In this document: positions 1 through 7,807 of the stretch, in pieces
How positions within the stretch are numbered: the first letter of the stretch is position 1
Layout: every line of letters begins with the position of its first letter
Assembly (NCBI GenBank): GCA_003477185.1
Contig: DMTJ01000200.1
Location: 1 to 10,612 of the forward strand
Reading direction: 5' to 3'
Length of the DNA: 10,612 nt
DNA from: Lentisphaeria bacterium
GTDB taxonomy: Bacteria; Verrucomicrobiota; Lentisphaeria; JABSQK01; UBA12247
Translations under genes and position numbers: made by a program
The notes under the pieces: generated by a model
Told to the model about the DNA's origin: nothing
Database searches by the model: none
What the model saw: the letters and a program-made list of their open reading frames with translations, nothing else

Positions 1-523
1 CGATGTCCGCCAAGGTTTCAAAAAGGGAGCTTTCCTCGATCAGGCGAAATTCAATCCAATCCGGGACCCCATCTTGGTCACTGTCCACCTCGCTCAGCCA
101 AATCGTCCCAGCGTTCTGAGACATCCCCACCGTCTCGCCATTGGGCCCGATGGCGAGGACATTCGCCAGCGTGATTGTCTGGTCTGAGCCCCCGGCTTCC
201 AATGCTGTGACTGCCACCGCGATGACGGCACCATTGCTCAATACATCGGACGCCGGACTGTAGGTCACGGTCCGATAATTCGCGCCATTGTAGACCATGC
301 GGTGGGGCCCGAGCGCTGCCCCGCGCTGCACATCGCCAAAGCCCAGCGCCTGCTCATCGGGCACGACAATGTCGAACTGTAAGGCGCTGATCTGGCTGCC
401 GCCTACTAGGCGAATCTGCAGCGAGCCGGTCTCATCCGGGTCAAGAGTCAAATCTCCGACCGTTAGCGTGCCGGCATATCCCCACCAGGCTATCAGAAAA
501 ATCAGGGCAGAACGAAAACGCAT
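1..523 (-). CDS. Secreted beta-rich protein with calcium-loop motif, N-terminal part (truncated at window edge)
   Basis: The frame is open from an ATG at 523 (read leftward) to the window edge, giving 174 complete codons and no stop. The product starts with a short positive N-terminus and a hydrophobic stretch (residues 1-18, MRFRSALIFLIAWWGYAG), a good signal peptide. Residues 20-145 are rich in alternating polar/hydrophobic strands and resemble cohesin-like beta-sandwich domains of secreted proteins; this is an impression of composition, not a firm match. Residues 147-158 (DSDQDGVPDWIE) form a clear D-x-D-x-D-G calcium-binding loop of the thrombospondin-3/EF-hand type, common in large exported proteins of environmental bacteria. 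The missing C-terminus could hold repeats or an anchor/sorting tag. Function unknown. No in-frame stop lies in the roughly 75 bases upstream, so the start could be further out, but the signal peptide supports this ATG. Confidence 0.75.
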   Translation of the reverse strand, partial: MRFRSALIFLIAWWGYAGTLTVGDLTLDPDETGSLQIRLVGGSQISALQFDIVVPDEQALGFGDVQRGAALGPHRMVYNGANYRTVTYSPASDVLSNGAVIAVAVTALEAGGSDQTITLANVLAIGPNGETVGMSQNAGTIWLSEVDSDQDGVPDWIEFRLIEESSLFETLADI

Positions 524-680
524 ACGACTGCAAATCTCATGTGTAGACGTGGCAGTAAAACTAAAATGCACTATAACAGTGTACCTAGACCTACGCCAGT
601 GAACGCACCACCTTACCTTCGTGCTTGATTACGCCGCCCCAGCTCCAGTGCCAATCAGTCGCTGGCCAGCCTGGGGTTTA

Positions 681-708
681 TTGACACCGAAAACGATCAC
701 TGCATGGT
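681..708 (+). promoter_or_regulatory. Weak sigma-70-like promoter candidate for the sulfatase cluster
   Basis: A perfect -35 hexamer TTGACA lies at 681-686. Sixteen bases later is a poor -10 (CATGGT, 703-708; three of six positions match). If real, transcription would start around 715, after the alternative in-frame ATG at 704, which fits translation starting at 764. The -10 is weak, so this is only a candidate. Confidence 0.3.
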
Positions 709-752
709 ACTGGCTTCCCAGCTGCCGACAAAACGAACGCAAGCACCCGTCC

Positions 753-757
753 GGAGA
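753..757 (+). promoter_or_regulatory. Ribosome binding site that decides the sulfatase start
   Basis: GGAGA ends six bases before the ATG at 764. No comparable purine stretch precedes the in-frame ATG at 704. The 20 extra residues of the longer version look neither like a sulfatase N-terminus nor like a signal peptide. The 764 start is therefore preferred. Confidence 0.65.
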
Positions 758-763
758 TCACCC

Positions 764-2227
764 ATGTCTAAGAAGCCCAACTTAATCATCATGTACGCCG
801 ATGATCTCGGATTTGGCGATGTGGGCTGCTACGGAGGCACTGCGATCGAGACACCAAACGTGGATCGCTTGGCAGCCCAGGGCTTGCGTTTTAACCAGGG
901 ATATGCCACCGCTGCTACCTGTACACCGTCACGCTACAGCCTGCTGACCGGCTCCTATCCATGGCGTAACCCGCGGGCAAAAATCCTCCCCGGTGATGCA
1001 CCGCAGCTGATTGAGCCCGGTACCGACACCCTGCCCAGCCTGCTCCGCGAGGGGGGCTATGCGACCGGCGTGGTCGGCAAGTGGCACCTCGGCATCGGCG
1101 CAGGCAACCCAAACTGGAATAAGCCCCTGCCGGGCACGCCGCTCGACATTGGTTTTGATTCCTCCTACATCATGGCCGCGACCAATGATCGCGTGCCCTG
1201 CGTCTATCTTGACGGGCGAGATGTCGTGGGACTCGATCCAGCTGATCCGATCGAGGTTACCTACCAGCAAGACGGGGCGTTCCCGGGCGTCCCCACCGGA
1301 CGGGATAATCCAGAGTTGCTCAAAATGCGCTACAGCCATGGCCATGACATGAGTATAGTCAACGGAGTCAGCCGCATCGGCTACATGCGCGGCGGGAAGG
1401 ACGCCGAGTGGGTCGATGAGGAAATGGCAGATGCCTTCGCGCAGAGGGCCGTGGCTTTTGTCGAAGAACATGCAAACCAGCCGTTTTTCCTCTACTACGC
1501 CTTCCATCAGCCGCATGTCCCGCGGATGCCTGCACCGCGCTTTGCTGGTACCACTGGCCTGGGGCCACGCGGCGACGTCATCGCTGAGATGGACTGGTGC
1601 GTCGGCGAGATGCTGGACACCCTGGAGCGCCTCGGACTGGTAGACAATACCATTGTCATTTTCTCCAGCGACAACGGCCCCGTCCTTGACGACGGCTACG
1701 AAGATGATGCCGCCGAGCTACTCGGCGATCACCGCCCAGCCGGACCGCTGCGAGGCGGAAAATACAGCCTCTATGATGGCGGCACCCGCGTGCCATTTCT
1801 CCTGTCTTGGCCAGCAGAAGTAACGCCTGGCGTCTCGGAAGCACTGGTGAGTCATGTCGACTTCACCGCCACCTTTGCGGCACTGGCCGGTGTCAACTTG
1901 CCAGAAGATGCTGCCCCCGACAGCCTGAATCTCCTCCCCGCGCTCACCGGCAAGGATTCCGCCGGGCGCGATCTACTCGTGACCGAAGGGATGCATGCCA
2001 AGACCATTGTCCGCGATCAAAAATGGGCCTACCTTCCCCCCCACCAAGGCCCACGCTACTACGCGACTACCGGAAACGAAAGCGGCTTCAGCCACTGGGA
2101 GCAGCTATACGACTTGCAACAAGATATCGGCCAAGCAAAGAATATGGCGCCGGAGCATCCGGAAGTAGTCGCCTCCATGTCCCAACAGCTGAGCGCCGTC
2201 AGAGCCAGCGCTCGCACCCGTCCATAG
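764..2227 (+). CDS. Type I (formylglycine-dependent) sulfatase
   Basis: The 487-residue product is a full-length arylsulfatase-like enzyme of the alkaline-phosphatase superfamily, which hydrolyses sulfate esters. Visible landmarks are the metal-binding Asp pair D13-D14 (YADDLGFGD), the sulfatase signature C53-T-P-S-R57 whose Cys is converted to formylglycine, the GKWHLG motif (105-110; K106 and H108), H248/H251 in FHQPHVP, SSDNGP (301-306) providing late metal ligands, and the GGKYSLYDGG segment (331-340) with an active-site Lys. The substrate cannot be read from sequence; sulfated polysaccharides are common targets in such genomes. The protein begins MSKKPNLIIMYADD with no signal peptide, whereas many polysaccharide sulfatases are exported. 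It needs a formylglycine-generating enzyme or anaerobic maturase, neither encoded here. It is first in a plus-strand cluster, 17 bases before the MscS-type gene. Confidence 0.93.
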   Translation: MSKKPNLIIMYADDLGFGDVGCYGGTAIETPNVDRLAAQGLRFNQGYATAATCTPSRYSLLTGSYPWRNPRAKILPGDAPQLIEPGTDTLPSLLREGGYATGVVGKWHLGIGAGNPNWNKPLPGTPLDIGFDSSYIMAATNDRVPCVYLDGRDVVGLDPADPIEVTYQQDGAFPGVPTGRDNPELLKMRYSHGHDMSIVNGVSRIGYMRGGKDAEWVDEEMADAFAQRAVAFVEEHANQPFFLYYAFHQPHVPRMPAPRFAGTTGLGPRGDVIAEMDWCVGEMLDTLERLGLVDNTIVIFSSDNGPVLDDGYEDDAAELLGDHRPAGPLRGGKYSLYDGGTRVPFLLSWPAEVTPGVSEALVSHVDFTATFAALAGVNLPEDAAPDSLNLLPALTGKDSAGRDLLVTEGMHAKTIVRDQKWAYLPPHQGPRYYATTGNESGFSHWEQLYDLQQDIGQAKNMAPEHPEVVASMSQQLSAVRASARTRP

Positions 2228-2244
2228 CCCACCGAAGAACATTC

Positions 2245-3978
2245 ATGAAATACCTGTTACTGCTTTTTCTACCATTTTGCCTACTGGGCACCGAGCTGAA
2301 TCCCGCCGTCAATCCACTCAAACCAATCCGGCTGGACAACCCGCGCGACACCATGGCTTCGTTTCTCTCCGCCATGAACGATTACCGCGAAGGACTGAAA
2401 ACTAAGAATCAGGCCAAGCTGCAGCGCCTCAGTGATGCCACCCGGTGCCTCCAGCTCGAAGAAACCAAATTCGGCCTCATCGATGAGGTGGACTCACAGG
2501 CAGCCATTTTCCTCAAGGAAGTGATCGACCGCGTGATCGTCGTCGACACCGAGAAGATCCCGATTGCCAATGAAGACGGCTCGCCCCTGCTTCGCTGGCG
2601 TCTGCGTAACACCGAGATCGACATCGTCCTAATCGAGGATGGACGAAACCGTGGCAAGTATCTGTTTTCCCGGGACACCGCCCTGCGCGCTCAAGAGTAT
2701 TTTCGCAAAGTTGAGAAGTTCCCTTACTTAGCAGGCAGCGGCCAGGGAGCCGGTTACAAGCGTCCATGGTCGCCGACTCAGCTACCAGCCTGGGCCCGCA
2801 GGACCTACCTGATCCTGCCTGCCTGGCAGTGGGGTGGCATCTTTCTGGCCATTCTGGTCGGCTTTATCATCAAGACCATCGTTCAGCATCTCGCCCACAC
2901 ATTTGGCCGGATTACCGCCAAGACCAAGACCCAGTGGGATGATCGGATTATCGAAAGCATCGAGGGCCCTATTGGCTTATTCGCCGCGGCCCTGTTCTGG
3001 TTTTACGCCATTCATTTGCTTGGGTTCGATGGCGGCGTGCAGCGCACCCTGACTTACCTCGCCACCACCGTCACCGGCATCGCCTTCATCGCCGCAGCAT
3101 ATCGTCTTGTCGACGTCTTCACAGACTATCTCAAGACCGTCACCGACAAGACAGATTCGATGCTGGATGACCAGATGGTGCCACTGTTGAAGAAGGCCCT
3201 TCGCGTCTTCGTCGTGGTCATGGGCATCTTGCTGCTGGCCCAGAACCTCGGCATTCAAGTCATGTCAGTGCTTGCGGGTCTCGGACTCGGTGGCCTCGCC
3301 TTTGCCCTGGCTGCCAAAGACACCTGCGCCAATCTCTTTGGCTCGATCATGATCCTGATCGATCGCCCCTTCCAGATCGGCGACTGGGTGATCATCGGCG
3401 ATACCGAGGGGACCGTTGAGGAAATCGGCTTCCGCTCTACCCGGGTCCGGACCTTCTACAACTCGCTGATCTCCGTTCCCAACTCCGTCCTGGCAAACGC
3501 CAACGTCGACAACATGGGCCGGCGCGAGTACCGGCGCATCAAAACCTTGCTAGGTCTGACCTACGATACCCCGGCCGAAAAGGTCGAAGCCTTCACCGAA
3601 GGCGTGAAGAACATCATCAAGGCTAATCCCTACACCCGCAAGGACTACTACCACGTCGTTTTTAACAGCTACGGGGACTGCAGCCTGAACATCCTGCTCT
3701 ATTGCTTCCTGAAAGTGCCGGACTGGGCTAACGAACTCGTCGAGCGCCAGAAGATCTTCCTCGAGATTCTCCGGCTGGCTGAAGAACTTGGTGTCGACTT
3801 CGCCTTCCCGACGCAGTCGTTGCACATCGAATCTTTCCCGGAGAAAGAAGGCTTACGGAAGCCCCACCACATCGATGCCAAGCTGCTATCCGAGCAGGCA
3901 GCAGCCTTCGGCGTCGGTGGTGCCAAAGCCAAGCCAGGTGGCCACGGCATCTTTGTCCCGCCCTTTAAAGAACAGTAG
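2245..3978 (+). CDS. MscS-family mechanosensitive channel with extra N-terminal periplasmic domain
   Basis: The 577-residue product has a signal peptide (residues 1-16, MKYLLLLFLPFCLLGT), then a soluble region (about 20-185) that starts with the motif NPRDTMASFLSAMNDY (32-47). Membrane segments follow at roughly 188-212, 243-262, 274-292 and 318-334. The Gly/Ala-rich pore helix VLAGLGLGGLAFALAAKD (342-359) leads into NLFGSIMILIDRPFQIGDWV, the hallmark of MscS. The cytoplasmic beta and alpha/beta domains run to about 530. The family opens under membrane tension to release solutes during hypo-osmotic shock. The start is set by the ATG at 2245, which gives the signal peptide and lies 17 bases after the sulfatase stop. 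The same frame stays open back to 1807, but that extension lies inside the sulfatase gene and encodes an Arg/Ser/Pro-rich, non-protein-like stretch. The subfamily (YbdG/YnaI-like or other) is not resolved. Confidence 0.93.
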   Translation: MKYLLLLFLPFCLLGTELNPAVNPLKPIRLDNPRDTMASFLSAMNDYREGLKTKNQAKLQRLSDATRCLQLEETKFGLIDEVDSQAAIFLKEVIDRVIVVDTEKIPIANEDGSPLLRWRLRNTEIDIVLIEDGRNRGKYLFSRDTALRAQEYFRKVEKFPYLAGSGQGAGYKRPWSPTQLPAWARRTYLILPAWQWGGIFLAILVGFIIKTIVQHLAHTFGRITAKTKTQWDDRIIESIEGPIGLFAAALFWFYAIHLLGFDGGVQRTLTYLATTVTGIAFIAAAYRLVDVFTDYLKTVTDKTDSMLDDQMVPLLKKALRVFVVVMGILLLAQNLGIQVMSVLAGLGLGGLAFALAAKDTCANLFGSIMILIDRPFQIGDWVIIGDTEGTVEEIGFRSTRVRTFYNSLISVPNSVLANANVDNMGRREYRRIKTLLGLTYDTPAEKVEAFTEGVKNIIKANPYTRKDYYHVVFNSYGDCSLNILLYCFLKVPDWANELVERQKIFLEILRLAEELGVDFAFPTQSLHIESFPEKEGLRKPHHIDAKLLSEQAAAFGVGGAKAKPGGHGIFVPPFKEQ

Positions 3979-4000
3979 GTCGCGGCCTGTGCCCACATGA

Positions 4001-4007
4001 AAGGTAG
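4001..4007 (+). promoter_or_regulatory. Ribosome binding site for the spermidine-synthase-like gene
   Basis: AAGGTAG is a purine-rich Shine-Dalgarno-like stretch three bases before the ATG at 4011, which is closer than usual. It sits inside a five-codon frame (ATG at 3997, TGA at 4012-4014) whose stop overlaps the gene's start. Confidence 0.5.
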
Positions 4008-4010
4008 CTC

Positions 4011-6083
4011 ATGAAGCGATTCGGCGTGGCCATTGCCCTAGGTGCCTTTCTGCTGTTCCTAGTTCAACCCTTGATGAGTAAGATCATCCTGCCCTGGTAC
4101 GGGGGGAGTGCGGCGCTGTGGACCACCTGCATGCTGTTTTTTCAGGCAGCGTTGCTGGTGGGCTACTGCTACGCACACGTCCTTACGACCTGGCTGTCGC
4201 CACGGCGACAGGCGATCGTTCATTTGATCATGATTGCGGGAGCACTGGTAGCAACCTTTCTGTTTTTTCCACCGGACGACTCCTGGCGCCCGCTCTCCGG
4301 CGGGGCCACGCCGTACGGGCATATTCTGTGGACGTTAACAGCCACGGTCGGACTTCCGTTCTGCTTGCTCTCCGCAAATTCGCCATTGCTTCAGGCCTGG
4401 TTCAGCAAGCAAGCCGGAGCAGACGATGCCACCACCTACCGGCTATATTCGCTGTCCAACATTGGCTCACTGCTCGGCTTGCTGGCCTATCCATTTGTGC
4501 TGGAGCCGCTGCTGTCGCTGACTAATCAGGGCATCTGGTGGGCGTGCCTATTCGTCTGCTACACCGTATCCGCAGGGCTGTGCGCACTTGCCATCAGAAA
4601 GCCCGCACCTGCTCCCATACCCGCAGCCACCGCTCACCCTCGCCCAACCGGCGAGCGACCACGCTTGAGCCTGATCGTCTACTGGCTGGTCCTGTCCGGT
4701 GCCGGCTCCGTGATTTTGCTGGCTGTCACCAATCAACTATGCCAAGACATCGCCGTGATTCCCTTCCTCTGGGTGGTGCCTCTGATGTTGTATCTGATCA
4801 CCTTCATCATTGCCTTCAGTCATGACAACGCCTACCGGCGCTCCTGGACGGTATCCGGGCTGCTGCTGGCCATAGCCGTCGCCATCTGGGTGATGATGAC
4901 CCTAAAGACTCAACCACTCTTGATGCAAATCTGCGCCTTTTCGGCCCTGCTATTCTTTGGCTGCCTGCTCTTTCATGGCGAACTGGCGCGTAGCAAGCCG
5001 GGCACTCGGTACCTGACCCAATTCTACCTCCTCATGTCAGTCGGCGGCGTCGTGGGTGGCCTGCTCGTTTGCATCGTCGCGCCTTGGCTGCTGCTTGGTT
5101 ACTGGGAACTGCACGCTGTCATTCTTTGCAGCATTGTGGTGGTACTGTGGGCACTGTGGCGAGACGGAAGTGCCACCCGATGGACGTCAATCGGCCTCGT
5201 TACGGTGCTTGTCATCACCGGCAGCCTGCTCTGGCAGGAGATCGCCGATGACCTGGCCGATGATGTCGAAACCCATCGCGACTTCTACGGCGTCCTGCAC
5301 GTCAAGGATTCGGCCGTACGCCCAGGGCGGCTGTACTACCTCTTTCACGGCCGCACCGTTCATGGCTGCCAAATTCGAGATCAAGACATGCGAGCCGAGC
5401 CCACTCTTTACTACACCCGCGCAGCGGGTGTTGGTTTGGCCTTGCAAGACGTTCCACGCCTGGCTGAGGACGGCAGCCGCCGCCCGGCACATGTCGGCAT
5501 CGTCGGCATGGGAGTCGGCACAGTGGCCGCCTTTGCCGGCCCTGGGGACCGCTATCGCTTCTTCGAGATCGACCCAGCCGTCGATAAAATAGCCCGCGGT
5601 GACTACTTCAGCTATCTCGACGATGCCGAAGCCCGGGGGGCGGAGGTCTCCGTGCAGATCGGCGATGGCCGCAGCCTGCTCAAAGCCGAACTGACAGCCA
5701 CCGGCAGCCAAAACTTCGACGTCATGGTCCTCGACGCCTTTAGCGCCGGATCCGTGCCCACGCACCTACTCACGCGAGAATGCATGGAGCTCTACTGGAG
5801 CCATCTCAAGCCCAATGGCATCCTCGCCGTGCACGTCTCAAACCGACTCCTCGACATTAAGCCCGTGCTAGCTCAAGCCGCTATCGATGCCCAGCGCGAA
5901 GCAGTTTGGATCTCCTCCGATACCAAAGCAGGCCCCATCGCCTCTCCAGCAGACTGGATCCTGATCACGTCCGACCAAGCCTGTCTCGAAACCGCCCGCA
6001 AGAGTCCCAATTACCGGCCCATGCCTCCGCGCACCGTCGCCTGGACAGACAGCTACAGCCACCTGCTCAATCTCTTGCGCTAG
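4011..6083 (+). CDS. Polytopic membrane protein with C-terminal spermidine-synthase-like (SAM Rossmann) domain
   Basis: The 690-residue product has about twelve hydrophobic segments in residues 4-408 (for example 4-24, 34-56, 68-87, 222-240, 246-269, 304-322, 335-357, 363-383). These are followed by a soluble domain of about 280 residues. The N-terminus (FLLFLVQPLMSKIILPWYGGS) is characteristic of the large membrane proteins often named fused MFS/spermidine synthase. In the C-terminal part the nucleotide-binding loop GIVGMGVGT is at 496-504, the acidic residue after strand 2 is E519 (FFEIDP), QIGDGR is at 549-554 and the strand-4 motif VLDAFSAGSVPTHLL at 573-587. Real spermidine synthases have a catalytic D-x-x-D(P) motif there; this protein has DAFSAG, so aminopropyl transfer is doubtful and the substrate is unknown. 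It is third in the cluster, 32 bases after the channel gene. Its end faces znuB across 38 bases with no clear terminator hairpin. Confidence 0.88.
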   Translation: MKRFGVAIALGAFLLFLVQPLMSKIILPWYGGSAALWTTCMLFFQAALLVGYCYAHVLTTWLSPRRQAIVHLIMIAGALVATFLFFPPDDSWRPLSGGATPYGHILWTLTATVGLPFCLLSANSPLLQAWFSKQAGADDATTYRLYSLSNIGSLLGLLAYPFVLEPLLSLTNQGIWWACLFVCYTVSAGLCALAIRKPAPAPIPAATAHPRPTGERPRLSLIVYWLVLSGAGSVILLAVTNQLCQDIAVIPFLWVVPLMLYLITFIIAFSHDNAYRRSWTVSGLLLAIAVAIWVMMTLKTQPLLMQICAFSALLFFGCLLFHGELARSKPGTRYLTQFYLLMSVGGVVGGLLVCIVAPWLLLGYWELHAVILCSIVVVLWALWRDGSATRWTSIGLVTVLVITGSLLWQEIADDLADDVETHRDFYGVLHVKDSAVRPGRLYYLFHGRTVHGCQIRDQDMRAEPTLYYTRAAGVGLALQDVPRLAEDGSRRPAHVGIVGMGVGTVAAFAGPGDRYRFFEIDPAVDKIARGDYFSYLDDAEARGAEVSVQIGDGRSLLKAELTATGSQNFDVMVLDAFSAGSVPTHLLTRECMELYWSHLKPNGILAVHVSNRLLDIKPVLAQAAIDAQREAVWISSDTKAGPIASPADWILITSDQACLETARKSPNYRPMPPRTVAWTDSYSHLLNLLR

Positions 6084-6121
6084 GAGCCTGTCACTGGCCT
6101 GGGGCTTGCTCTACCCGGTGG

Positions 6122-6976
6122 CTACGCCCGAACAGCGCTGACCGCGGCGCTCACTGTAAACCAGCCAAAAGCAACTAGAATCACCGTTGCCCCAGTGGCG
6201 GTATCTGCCCATGGCTGGGCGGAGATCAGCAGCCCGATGATTGCGCTGCTGACGCTCACGATGATGGCCCACCAAAACATGCCGCCAGCAGTGCGCGCCA
6301 TGCAGCGGGCGGCCGCAGCCGGTACGACCAAGAGCGCGGTGACCAGCAGGACCCCGACGATCCATACGGCAAAGATGACGACCAGCGAAAGCAGACCCAC
6401 GTACAGGTACTGATAGACGGCGACGTGCACGCAGTGGGCCTTGGCCAGCACTGGGTTCAGCCCGACATAGAGCAGCCGGTTGTAGCTAAAGGCTTGAAAG
6501 GCTAGGAGCGCAGCAAACAGCGCAATCAGGCAGAGCAGGCCTGTGTCGTCGATGGTCAGAATGTCGCCAAATACGAACTGGTCGATCTGGCGTCGCATGC
6601 CGCTGTCGCGGGAGACGACCGCGATCCCGAAGGCCATTACCGCGGAAAACGAGACGCCGATAATCGTGTCCGAGGACAGCGCACTTCGGCGCTGCGCTGC
6701 CATGATTGCCAGCCCCACCAAGATGGCAAAGAGTGGCATGGTCCACTGCGGGTCTAAGGAAAACAGCAGGCCAATGGCTACTCCGGCGAACGCGGAATGA
6801 CTGATTGCATCGGCAAAGAACGCCATGCGAAAGTTGACCACCTGCACGCCCATTGCCGCGGCCATGGGCGCCAGCAGCACCAGGCCCAGCATAGCCTGCT
6901 GCATAAACCGATCCTGCATGCACTCGAACGGCAGCAGCCAGCCAATGAATTCCGATAGTGTGGCGATGAGTGTCAT
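6122..6976 (-). CDS. znuB: Zinc ABC transporter, membrane permease
   Basis: The 284-residue product belongs to the ABC-3 metal permease family (ZnuB/TroC/MntB type). Its eight or so membrane helices form the channel through which metal passes after delivery by the binding protein. Diagnostic segments are FFADAISHSAFAGVAIG (53-69) and GVLLVTALLVVPAAAAR (208-224), the latter in the region contacting the ATPase. Cytoplasmic loops include RRSALSSDTIIG (96-107). The length is typical. It is last in the minus-strand operon. Its ATG (976-974 of the 6 kb block, i.e. 6976-6974) begins three bases after the znuC stop. No Shine-Dalgarno is visible, so translational coupling is likely. Zinc rather than manganese is inferred from the operon partners. 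Confidence 0.92.
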   Translation of the reverse strand: MTLIATLSEFIGWLLPFECMQDRFMQQAMLGLVLLAPMAAAMGVQVVNFRMAFFADAISHSAFAGVAIGLLFSLDPQWTMPLFAILVGLAIMAAQRRSALSSDTIIGVSFSAVMAFGIAVVSRDSGMRRQIDQFVFGDILTIDDTGLLCLIALFAALLAFQAFSYNRLLYVGLNPVLAKAHCVHVAVYQYLYVGLLSLVVIFAVWIVGVLLVTALLVVPAAAARCMARTAGGMFWWAIIVSVSSAIIGLLISAQPWADTATGATVILVAFGWFTVSAAVSAVRA

Positions 6977-6979
6977 CGG

Positions 6980-7807
6980 TCAGTGATCTTGATCGTGGTC
7001 GCAGCAGGTGGCTGAGCAGGAGGCAGCTTGGTCTGGCATCGAACTGCGGTCCACTAGACCCATATGTACGCCGAAGACGGCCGCCAAGTTTTGCGGAGTC
7101 AGCACGTCCTGCGGGGAGCCCTCGGCAGCGACGCAGCGGTTCAAGCAGATGACGTGGCTGGCGTGGTGCGTGACAGTCGAAAGGTCATGACTAACCATGA
7201 GCTGCGTAAAGCCACGGTTGCGACGAAGCCCCTCGAGCAATTCGCAGAACAGTAACTCGCCTTGAAAATCGACTCCGGCTGCTGGTTCGTCCAAAATGAG
7301 CAGCTCTGGGTCCTGTTGCAGGGCGAGCGCCAACAGCACGCGTTGGACTTCGCCACCCGAAAGGGCCCCGAGTTGCCGCTGGGCCAGCCCGTCCGCGCGC
7401 ACGCTGGCCAGTAATTGCTGGGCGCGATCGCGGCTCTTCTTGCGGCAGCCGAACCAGAGGGGGATCCGCTGCGATCCCATGCTCATAAATTCCTCGACGG
7501 TCATCGGCAGGCCACGGTCGAACTCCAGGCGCTGTGGCACATAGCCTACCCGTGGACGGCCTTCCGCAACATCGAGGTGAATGCGGCCGGAATATGGCAG
7601 TTCTCCCAGCAGTGTAAGCAGCAAGGTCGACTTCCCGGCACCGTTCGGGCCGACAATCGCTGTGCAGCCGCCGCGTGGCACAGTTGCGGTAACTCCATCC
7701 AGGATGTGCACGCCACCGCGCACGACCGTCACATCACGGAACTCTACGGCAGCCGGTAGCGATTGGGGGTCAGGGTTCACGGGACTGCAGGAGGTGTGCA
7801 AGTGCAT
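6980..7807 (-). CDS. znuC: Zinc ABC transporter, ATP-binding protein with Cys/His-rich tail
   Basis: The 275-residue product is a complete ABC ATPase: Walker A GPNGAGKST (53-61), Q-loop Q92 (YVPQRLEF), signature LSGGEVQR (149-156), Walker B LLILDEP (169-175, catalytic E174) and H-loop H207 (MVSHDLS). It powers metal import through ZnuB at the inner face of the membrane. The last 20 residues (CSATCCDHDQDH at the very end, 264-275) form a Cys/His/Asp-rich tail that could bind zinc. The start is uncertain. The ATG at 7807 lies 38 bases inside znuA and lacks a clear ribosome binding site. A downstream GTG at codon 10 would shorten the overlap and keep the ATPase core, which begins near residue 20. 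Confidence 0.92.
   Translation of the reverse strand: MHLHTSCSPVNPDPQSLPAAVEFRDVTVVRGGVHILDGVTATVPRGGCTAIVGPNGAGKSTLLLTLLGELPYSGRIHLDVAEGRPRVGYVPQRLEFDRGLPMTVEEFMSMGSQRIPLWFGCRKKSRDRAQQLLASVRADGLAQRQLGALSGGEVQRVLLALALQQDPELLILDEPAAGVDFQGELLFCELLEGLRRNRGFTQLMVSHDLSTVTHHASHVICLNRCVAAEGSPQDVLTPQNLAAVFGVHMGLVDRSSMPDQAASCSATCCDHDQDH

Larger units (their letters stand above)
524..763. other. Divergent intergenic region
   Basis: These 240 bases separate the leftward secreted-protein gene from the rightward sulfatase gene and must hold both promoters. Bases 569-581 (cactataacagtg) form an imperfect 13-bp palindrome and include a TATAGT read on the minus strand, a possible -10 for the leftward gene without a convincing -35. 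No gene, tRNA or strong terminator was seen. Confidence 0.5.

Noticed and set aside
297..602. 101-codon plus-strand frame at the left edge
   Set aside because: It runs opposite the secreted-protein gene, whose signal peptide and calcium loop are convincing, and has no protein-like features.
929..1516. 195-codon frame on the minus strand opposite the sulfatase
   Set aside because: It overlaps a clear sulfatase with all its motifs and shows no recognisable domain; it is a by-product of GC-rich codon use.
1807..2244. Frame extension upstream of the MscS-type channel (would add 146 residues)
   Set aside because: It lies in another frame of the sulfatase gene, is rich in Arg/Ser/Pro/His, and the ATG at 2245 gives a proper signal peptide.
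5187..5765. 192-codon frame on the minus strand opposite the spermidine-synthase-like domain
   Set aside because: The opposite strand encodes an intact Rossmann domain; the minus-strand frame has no recognisable fold and no operon context.
6084..6121. Possible bidirectional terminator between the convergent clusters
   Set aside because: Only short, weak stems (GAGC/GCTC) can be drawn and no T-tract follows on either strand.
6486..6923. 145-codon frame on the minus strand within znuB
   Set aside because: It is a shifted reading of znuB, with an Arg/His-rich composition, while the znuB frame has conserved permease motifs.
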